Shown piece after piece: positions 56,258-64,000 of a stretch of 64,000 nt of DNA (positions are counted from its first letter, which is position 1; every line of letters starts with the position of its first letter). Source of the stretch: Cerioporus squamosus (Eukaryota; Basidiomycota; Agaricomycetes; Polyporales; Polyporaceae); contig JABYQS010000069.1 in the NCBI GenBank assembly GCA_022592435.1, positions 1-64,000 of the forward strand, written 5' to 3'. A program made the translations under genes and the position numbers. The notes beneath the pieces were generated by a model. It searched no databases, had not been told where the DNA came from, and saw only the letters and a program-made list of their open reading frames with translations.

Positions 56258-58537
56258 ATGCAGATCAAGACCGTCGACCATTACTGGAACGTTCACGATA
56301 ATGCATGGAAACACAAGGACAACGACTCCAACGTTCCCGCCGAACTCACCGAGCCCATCGGAAGCGGCGTGGGCCCAGATGCTTGGAAGGAATACGGTTT
56401 CGTTGTTGTGCGCAAGCTTCCGTTGCATCGCGGCGACACCATCCGGTTCAGGATCGTGCTCAAAGCGACTCACTTGATCGGTATTTGTCGAGACATTATC
56501 GGAGACGTCCCTGAATTGTCTTGGAAGTCCGAGCCAGTGGAGGTAAGCCGTGCTGCAAGTCACTTCAGAGACCGCTTTTGATTGACTCTGGTTAGCTTGA
56601 TCCACTACTCATTATATCCTTCTTCCCGCAACTCGAGGAACACGAGAAGAAGCTCCAATCCAGCGTCTCGCCTACCGAAGAGGGGGAGCTGATCCTCGAC
56701 GGGCTCAACACATTGCTCGACTGGCTCCGCATCAATTACCGCGCCACGTTGGCGAAGATCTCCAGCCTCACGGTCCACGGCGAGATCACATTCGACCTCC
56801 TGTACGCTATCCTGGTCCCCCGCAGCATTGTCGTCACGCGCGATCACGCGACTGGCGAACCGCGTTGTCTCCGTCTTCTATCTGCCAAAGGGGACAGTGA
56901 GGTATACTCTCTTACCTGTGAAAGCGTCGAGATGACTACTCCAGAGAGGGGGAGCATCGAGCAGGGTGCCCAGGATTACACTCTGGAAGACAGCGAGACG
57001 CAGAGCTCGCAATTTCGCGCTGGTGGACGTGCGTTTGGAAGGTATATCAGCACGATCTACGTGCGCGCTTTCGGGGGCACGCAGAAAATCAATAGGCTCA
57101 GTGTCTACCCGCTCATGCACCACGCCGATCCCGATGGACTGAAAGCCGCGGTCATTAAGAGAGGGCGCAAGTGGTCATCACTCAATGGGGTGCATCATGT
57201 CTACTACCGAGGCCTCGCCGGAATACAAGGCCGCGATTCGTATGTTAGATACAATGTGAGTAGCATTGTCTCGTTGAACTTGGTGTAAAGTGAAAAGATA
57301 CATTTTCAGGTTCATTCCCGTATCATCGTCGATCGAGGTCTGTGGCATCGGCCTGTAACGGAGCGCGTGAGCTCAACTCCATGGTCTATAGGTAACTTCG
57401 TGCGTCTGCAGCCAAACTACGCTGCAGTGCCCAAACCAACTTCGGAGAACAGTCTCGTGCAATTACCGGCGGAAGCGGGTGCGTACAACTCACATGCCGC
57501 AACAGGCCATCATTCATGATGTCCTTGCGAACAGGCATCATTTGGACACCATTCAAGGAGAAGGAACCATCCGGCCTCACAGATGATCAGTTGCTTCTGA
57601 CGTCCCCCATCGTCTATGGGTTTAGTCTTGCAGACAAGTACTGGCGTACGTGTACTTACTTTCCTCTCCCACGAAGCATGTTGACAGCATCATAGTCGAG
57701 TTCAACGTACAGCACATCACGCCTGTAGTCTGGAATCCCGAGACCTTCAAAGGGCTCGTCCTTCCGTCGGATCGCAAGACGCTCCTGCGCTCGCTCATCG
57801 AGGCCCACGACTCCGACTCTGGATTCGATGACTTCGTGCGTGGCAAGGGCCAAGGCCTTGTCATCAACCTTTTCGGCCCGCCAGGCGTCGGTAAGACGCT
57901 CTCTGCGGAGGCCACCAGCGAACACCTTCGTCGTCCACTGTACGTAGTTGGAAGCGGAGACCTTGGGATCAAGCCGTCAGAGCTCGACCACAACCTAGAG
58001 AGGATTTTCGATATCGCGGCGTGCTGGAATGCGATCGTCCTCATCGACGAGGCGGATGTGTTCCTTGAGCAGCGCTCACTCCATGACATGGAGCGCAACG
58101 CCATGGTGGCAGTCTTGTATGTCTCAATCGCTGCTCTCTCGTCTGATTTCTGACGCACACATCTATTTAGCTTGCGGCACGTCGAGTACTACCGCGGAAT
58201 CCTCTTCCTCACGACAAACCGCATCACCACATTCGACCAGGCGTTCCTCTCCCGCATTCACGTCGCACTACACTTCAATGAGCTCACAACCGCCACGAAG
58301 GTGCAAATATGGCATTCTTTCATCAAGAAGACGGGCATTGCAGACGGTGCGGTCTCTGAAGAGCTGATCGAGAAGCTTGCGCAGCGCGATGTGAATGGAC
58401 GGCAGATCAAGAATGCGTGTCGGACGGCGACATCGCTGGCTCGGAGCCGGGGACAGGAGCTAGGATATGCCCATCTCGAGGAAGCTCTCATTGCGATGGA
58501 GGAGTTCATGATCGAGTTCGCCGCGATGAAAGGCTAG
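56258..58537 (+). CDS. AAA ATPase, copy 1 (fungal type with DUF7025-like N region)
   Basis: Seven exons: 56258-56542, 56596-57255, 57310-57337, 57392-57478, 57535-57645, 57696-58116 and 58171-58537, giving 652 residues. It starts MQIKTVDHYWN. The N-terminal half resembles the DUF7025-type region found before AAA domains in fungal ATPases (recalled, not searched), with LLDWLRINYRATLAKI and AFGGTQKINRLSVYPL. The AAA domain starts near residue 430: Walker A FGPPGVGKT, Walker B IVLIDEADVF, sensor 1 ILFLTTNRI, arginine-finger region AFLSRIHVAL, sensor 2 NGRQIKNACR. All residues for ATP hydrolysis are present. The substrate is unknown. A close paralogue follows directly. Confidence 0.88.
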
Positions 58538-59144
58538 GTAAGCTCCAATACTACTATGAGGATGCGCCTCTGCTCAACTGCGGTAGGGCGAGCAGACAAA
58601 CCTTTGGTGCCTCAAAGTGTACGTTAGCCGAAACCCAGTCTCCCGTTAGATTGTGCTCAAGGCACATGAAAGGATCTCCAAGCGCGTGGACCTGTACCCG
58701 AGGATCCTCGTGGTTGGGATGGTTCTAAGTGGACTGCTGCGAACTGCCATGTGATCTGACTTCGTTCGTTCCTAGCGTGTTGACTCATGGGCCGCTCATA
58801 TCCGCTGTCCTAGGGTCTCGCACCGCCCAATGCAGTGACTCCTGCTGCGGCTTCATTATCTCTACTGACATTCGTGTGACCGCTTGCATGCGATGGCAGG
58901 GAAATGTGGTTTGAATAGGGCCGGTTGCACGATGAGGACCATTGCGAAGCCCTTGTCGCGCACTCGCCTCAATCCTGTGTCCGCACGATGTCGTTGCAGT
59001 CAAAGCGGGTCCGACTCGCGAGTCACAGTCGCCCGTGCACCGTCCCACGTATAAAAGTCAAGATGTTCAGTGAGTCGATGCTCATCGTCCCCCTTTCCAC
59101 TCTAGATTCCAATATCCCCGCCCCAGAGGAAAGGCCGACGCACG
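58538..59144. other. Intergenic between the two AAA ATPase genes
   Basis: About 0.6 kb with no gene. It includes the 3' flank of copy 1 and the promoter of copy 2; a TATAAAAG site lies at about 59051, roughly 95 bases before the ATG. Confidence 0.6.
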
Positions 59145-61531
59145 ATGCAGGTCAAGACCGTTGACCATTACTGGAACCCCAGCGACAAATCGTGGAAGCA
59201 CAAGGATACCGACTCGGACGTCCCCGCAGAGCTCGTCCAACCAGTTGGCGGCGGCGCCGTCAATGACGATTGGAAGGAGTATGGCTTTGTCGTCGTGCGC
59301 AGGATGCCTGACCCCCGGTCCAGACTACCCAACGACCAGACTATCAAGTTCAAGATACTGGCACAGGATTCGTACCTTCTGAAGGCCTGTCGAGAGATCA
59401 TAGGGCAAGTCCCGGGGTTATCCTGGAACAACGAGCCCGTCGAGGTGAGTCATATAGAGTCCTCGCCGGACTATCTCGGTTGACCGGCCTCCGGTGCCGC
59501 TCTAGCTCGACCCCATCCTCCTGATCTCATTCTTCCCACAACTAGAGAAGTACGAGGAGAAGCTCCGCTTCGGGGTATCCCGTACGGAGGACGAAGAGAA
59601 GATGCTTGAGGGTCTTACCGCGCTGCTCGACTGGCTGCGCACCAACTATCGCTCCACACTTGCCAAGATCGCCAACCTGACCGCGCATGGCGAGATCACA
59701 TTTGACCTTCTCTACGGCATCCTTGTCCCGCACAGCATCCTAGTCACGCGCGACGGCGCAACTGGGGAGCTGCGCTGCCTGCGCCTCCTCTCCGCCCGGC
59801 GTGATGGCGATGAGCGTTACATCTTGAGCTGCGAAGGCGTCGAAATGGCCGACCCGCAGAAGAATACCGTCAAGCACGTCGATGAAGCGGACGACGACTA
59901 CGAGGACGACAACTCGGACTTGGCTGATAACATCTCGGACTACGATGACTCGGACGAGGACTCGGATGGGCCGAAAGACCAGACGTCGCCTTTCCGGGCT
60001 GGAGGCCGTGTCTTCGGGAAGTACATAACTAGCATCTACCTGCGCGCGTTTGGAGGGACGCAGAAGATCAACAGGCTGAGCGTGTATCCGCTCTCGTACC
60101 ACCCGGACCCAGACGGCCTCAAGGCTGCACTGATCAAGCGTGGGCGCAAGTGGGCATCGCTCAATGGCGTGCATCATATCTACTACCGCGGACTTGCAGG
60201 AAGGCGGACATGCGACTCGTACCTCAGGTATAATGTGAGGTCATCTCCGATATTGTATGACTCGCAGTTTTGATGACGATCCTCTCTATACAGGTCAACT
60301 CGCGTGTCATGGTTGATCGAGGTGAGCTGTGGACGTTAAGCCTGTGCTTTCTGCTCTGTGCTCATGAACGTACGTATTAGGCAACTTCGTTCGACTACAG
60401 CCGAACTACGCAGTCCCCAAGCCGTCCGCGGAGAACAGGCTTGCGCAGTTGGCCCCTGACCGAGGTGTGCGCGGGATCAACGTATACTCAGATCGCCATG
60501 CCCATTGTTGACGTCGTCGCGATACAGGAACCGTGTGGACATATGCGAAGGAGAAGGAAGCGTTTGGTCTCACAGACGACCAGCTCCTCTTGGCATCCCC
60601 GATCGTCTACGGGTTCAGTCTGGCAGACAAGTTCTGGTGTAGGTCCTATATCTGCAGTCTCATAAAACCGCAGGCTAACATTCGCCCCAGTGGAGTTCAA
60701 CGTACAGCATGTCACTCCCATCAAGTGGAACCCGGAGACCTTCGAAGGCCTTGTACTGCCCTCCGACCGCAAGACTCTCCTGCGCTCCCTCATCGAGGCA
60801 CACGACTCCGACTCCGGGTTCGACGACTTCGTCCGCGGCAAGGGCCAGGGTCTCGTCATCAACCTCTTCGGTCCGCCGGGAGTGGGCAAGACGCTCTCTG
60901 CGGAGGCTACGAGCGAGCACATCCGCCGCCCACTGTATGTTGTGGGGAGCGGCGACCTCGGAATCAAGCCCTCTGACCTGGACACTGCGCTCGAGAGGAT
61001 CTTCGACGTTGCGACGTGCTGGAACGCGATCGTGCTCATCGACGAGGCGGACGTCTTCTTGGAGCAGCGTTCGCTCCATGATATGGAGCGGAATGCCATG
61101 GTCGCTGTCTTGTACGTTCACCGCGTACTCCTGCTCTATCATGCATTGACAGACATACCTACAGCTTGCGACACGTCGAGTACTATCGGGGCATCCTCTT
61201 CCTCACGACGAACCGCATCACGACATTCGACGAGGCCTTCCTGTCTCGTATCCACGTCGCGCTGCACTTCAACGAACTCACCACCCCGACCAAGGTGCAG
61301 ATCTGGCGCGCCTTTATCAAGAAGGCCGGGATCGGGAAAGGAGAGATATCCGACGAGCTCATCGAGAAACTCGCGCGGCGCGATGTCAACGGACGTCAGA
61401 TCAAGAATTCGTGTCGGACCGCGACGTCTCTTGCTCGGAGCCGCGGGCAGAAGTTGGGGTACGAGCACCTCGAGGAGGCCCTCAATGCGATGGAGGAGTT
61501 CGTTATGGAGTTCACCGCAATGAGAGGCTAG
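59145..61531 (+). CDS. AAA ATPase, copy 2 (fungal type with DUF7025-like N region)
   Basis: Seven exons: 59145-59444, 59506-60234, 60294-60321, 60381-60464, 60528-60638, 60691-61111 and 61165-61531, giving 679 residues. It starts MQVKTVDHYWN. The exon plan and phases equal copy 1, and exons 3, 5, 6 and 7 have identical lengths (28, 111, 421, 367). Walker A (FGPPGVGKT), Walker B (IVLIDEADVF), sensor 1 (FLTTNRI) and sensor 2 (NGRQIKNSCR) are intact. It differs by an acidic insert of about 25-30 residues in exon 2 (DDDYEDDNSDLADNISDYDD) and a few residues in the N-terminal region. It arose by tandem duplication with copy 1. It converges on the oxygenase gene, with 163 bases between stops. Confidence 0.88.
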
Positions 61532-61694
61532 GATTTCATGAAGCATCTGATGACATGGTGTGCTGAACGTCCGTATGTTTGAGTTGTATGATCTAGAAGA
61601 GCAACGTTTGTGCGAATGTCAATTTCGCTTCAACTGGGTGCGCTGCCAATGTACGAATGCTCACCATGACTTCTACGGCCGGCTTGGCACCAAG

Positions 61695-63349
61695 TCAGTT
61701 ATAGTGCGTAGTAAAGACTCCCTTCACAATCTCTTCCACGACGTCCCCGTTGGCCTGCTTCGGCAACTTCGGATTCGTCTTCACGAACATTTTCGTGCGC
61801 GCATTTACCCACTCCTTCTGCGTCGGTGCGTCCTCGTCAGCGCACTGCCGGATAATCCCCGTCCGCTGGAGCACGGGGCTGTCCGCGAGCGGGACGAGCT
61901 TCACGTCGTTCTCCGCCGTGGCGAAGTAGAAGACGCCAAGGCGTGTGTGGCCCCGCTGGTCAGCGGGAGGCTGGACGACGCGGTGTATCGCAGCTTTGTA
62001 GTAGCCGCCGGAGAGCATTTCCATACTCTCGCCCATGTTCACGACCTGGACGGCGGGGGCGCGGTCACGGTGACCAGTCAGTCAGTGTCCGGGAGGCCAT
62101 ATGTACTGGCGAAGGTGCGTACCAGAGCGTTCTCCATGTGTTTGACCCAGCGCCAGTTGCCTTCGAGGTCCTTCAGCTGGAGCCCTGCGACAGGCTGGCT
62201 CCATAGGATCGATACCGTGGTGATGTCTGCGAAACGAGCACAGTCAACGAGTGTCCGATGTGCACTACCCCAACGTCGAGACTCACCGGTGTGTCCCTTG
62301 AACCACACGCCGTTCGCGCCTTTCTCATCCTCGGCGGATTCATATGGATAGCTGTTAGCGGGATCAGGGAGGTTACACGCAGACAAGACACGCAGACAGA
62401 AGACTGACTACTTCGTGAAACGTGCTGGACAAAGCCCGCGTCAATATCAGTGCTGCTCACTAGCAACAATTCTGGCGTACGTACTCCATGTACACGATGC
62501 AGAATCATCGAAAGGGTGGAGATCCGTGAGGGTGCTCTCTGGAAGCTCAAGTCCGAGCGCAAGAAGCCTGAGAGGGCTTCAGTGAACGGCCCAGAATGAG
62601 AAGAAGGGGCTTCCAATCTTACCGCAAGATAGGATACAGGATATGGAAGTGGTTGTATTCGTTGAAAGCGCGTATCTCGGGAAGGAAGGGGCGCAGAGCC
62701 ATCGGGTGGTCTCGCCCGTCATTGACGGTATGATGGACTGAGAGTGGCCACCGAGTCATCAGCAACCAGAAGCTCAGGACATGTAGGGCGACCTACTGTT
62801 GTAGTGCTCATATGAGTCCCGTACTCCGTTGTCAAAATGCTGTGTGAGCTAGGGATAAGTCAAGAAGGCCCGGAGCGAACTCTTGTTCGAGCACAACCAC
62901 CTTATAGTTGCGGGGCTTGTAGCCTCGGAACAGACCGGTTTGCCATGCATTTGACTCGTACTGCTTCTTCTCGTCCTCCGGAATCTGGGTGGACGGAACA
63001 TCAGCGATGTCAAATATCCGTCGGTTCTGCCATGTCACATGTGGGGTGTGGTGAGTCCATTAACCCGGTCGAATGAAAGGACGTCATCGCTCATACCTGA
63101 GCAGGGCTAAGCCCATGGTTAACAACATACATGAAGCCGTATGTATGCATGGCATCCCGGACGAGAGGCACCAACTCCTCACGTCCTTCGGTGGTGTTAG
63201 CCTTGGACAAGTCGACGGTAGGGAGCTCTGCCCAGTTGCCTGGGGGTTGCATCAATGAAGAGCATATAAATGTCATCAATCTGCAGCTCACAATCCTTCT
63301 TCATTGCCGGAGCGGGATTGTACTGTGGTAAAGGAGGTGGGCTTGCCAT
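61695..63349 (-). CDS. 2OG-Fe(II) oxygenase, isopenicillin N synthase-like
   Basis: Ten exons on minus: 63349-63292, 63239-63097, 63026-62901, 62839-62797, 62737-62623, 62576-62485, 62424-62412, 62351-62287, 62226-62123 and 62045-61695, giving 369 residues in phase. The N-terminal domain has LPTVDLSKAN and TYGFMYVVNHGLS. The jelly-roll has WFKGHTDITTVSILWSQPVA (H-x-D formed across a splice junction) and the distal His in KAAIHRVVQPP. The usual R-x-S that binds 2-oxoglutarate reads RLG here (HTRLGVFYF), a notable change. Exon 7 is only 13 bases. Members oxidise small molecules such as secondary metabolites; the substrate is unknown. The start at 63349 gives a short Pro-rich N terminus. Confidence 0.86.
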
Positions 63350-64000
63350 ATTGCGCAGGTTGGGACAGCGAGGTGTGGGGGAGCAAGCCGGTACAGCACG
63401 GCGTCTCTGCAACGAAAGGAACTTATATACTTCGACATGGAAGCATCGTTCGTCTACCGTCATCCAAAGTGGTGGGGTCGAGGGAGACTTGGTAAACCTT
63501 GAGCTAGATGCCGCAAGACCAAACGAGTCAAGACTTACCTTTTAGTAGCCACCCGAATCCAAGCCCGAGCGGCTTCCAAGAATCAAGGCTCGATCCGCGC
63601 CCACGGAAGTGTACTGTGTAGGTTTCTTCACTAGGTTGTTGATTTATCAAGCAATTCGATGTACAATTGAACTTGGCTTCATGAATGCATTTCATTCGAA
63701 CAGAAAGATCATGAACGCATGAGTCTCAGTCAGTCTCATGGATCATGTCAACCCGCGCTATCCCTGTAGACTTACTTCCTGCTGTAACCAAGTATCTCGC
63801 ATGTCCAACAAAACCGTGCTTGATTTCCGAGCTGAAGCCTGTAAAGCTAGCAGGAGGGGAACCTGGAGCTTGAAGCAAGTTGCAGGATGGCAGCGGCCAG
63901 TGAGCGCCGGGGGCTATCACTCGGGTTCCAGTCCGACAATAGGCGCTGCGGTAGTCGCGCTGTCGCGCTGGCGAGAGTATTAACTATTTGACTTGAACTG
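63350..64000. other. Upstream region at the window edge, no gene seen
   Basis: About 650 bases with the oxygenase promoter. Short ORFs to the right edge have no recognisable content; the edge could cut a further gene. Confidence 0.5.

Noticed and set aside
1..64000. CRISPR arrays, bacterial operons, rRNA genes
   Set aside because: No spaced direct-repeat array, no Shine-Dalgarno-led gene series and no rRNA-like segment was seen; spliceosomal introns show a eukaryotic nuclear sequence.

Overview
The window reads as nuclear DNA of a basidiomycete fungus, probably an agaricomycete and perhaps a polypore (inference). Genes are cut by many introns of about 45-65 bases with GT-AG ends (5' sites usually GTGAGT, GTAAGT, GTGCGT or GTACGT). 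The content also fits: polyporopepsin-like aspartic proteases, an F-box-like gene of agaricomycete type, an S28 peptidase, a Zn2Cys6 regulator and fungal AAA ATPases. Exon boundaries given here were derived by hand from splice signals, frame and family resemblance. For the main genes the exon lengths sum to whole codons with matching phases.

Layout. 1-8.6 kb: a minus-strand non-LTR retrotransposon (LINE) with ORF1 (CCHC knuckle) and ORF2 (endonuclease, reverse transcriptase, RNase H). Its 3' end lies beyond the left edge. The 3.3 kb behind it holds tandem repeats and no clear gene. 12.2-13.5 kb: a gamma-butyrobetaine dioxygenase-like gene. 14.4-25.4 kb: four pepsin-family proteases, three in tandem on plus and one on minus. 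The third has a one-base deletion. A tRNA-Gly(GCC) and a mitochondrial calcium uniporter (MCU) gene lie among them. 27.4-29.2 kb: an F-box-like gene. 29.9-31.6 kb: an NT-C2 domain gene. 32.7-36.4 kb: mitochondrial ribosomal protein bL28m and NADP-isocitrate dehydrogenase, divergent over a 356-base promoter.

34.9-46.6 kb carries a segmental duplication. The 3' part of the isocitrate dehydrogenase gene plus the start of the next gene (a Zn2Cys6 factor) occurs twice, 8.7 kb apart. This gives the order full IDH, stub of the factor, 6.4 kb of unassigned intron-dense DNA, 5'-truncated IDH, full factor (46.6-51.0 kb). 51.9-54.1 kb: a secreted S28 serine carboxypeptidase. 56.3-61.5 kb: two tandem AAA ATPases with the same exon plan. 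61.7-63.3 kb: a 2OG-Fe(II) oxygenase on minus.

Functionally the window mixes secreted proteolysis (A1 and S28 peptidases), mitochondrial functions (MCU, bL28m, IDH and probably carnitine synthesis) and regulation. No operon-like system or gene-cluster pathway is evident. The points of most interest are the IDH/regulator duplication, the intron-dense tract inside it, the protease array with its broken member and intron-poor inverted member, microexons of 10-13 bases, and the largely intact LINE with one in-frame TGA just before the endonuclease.
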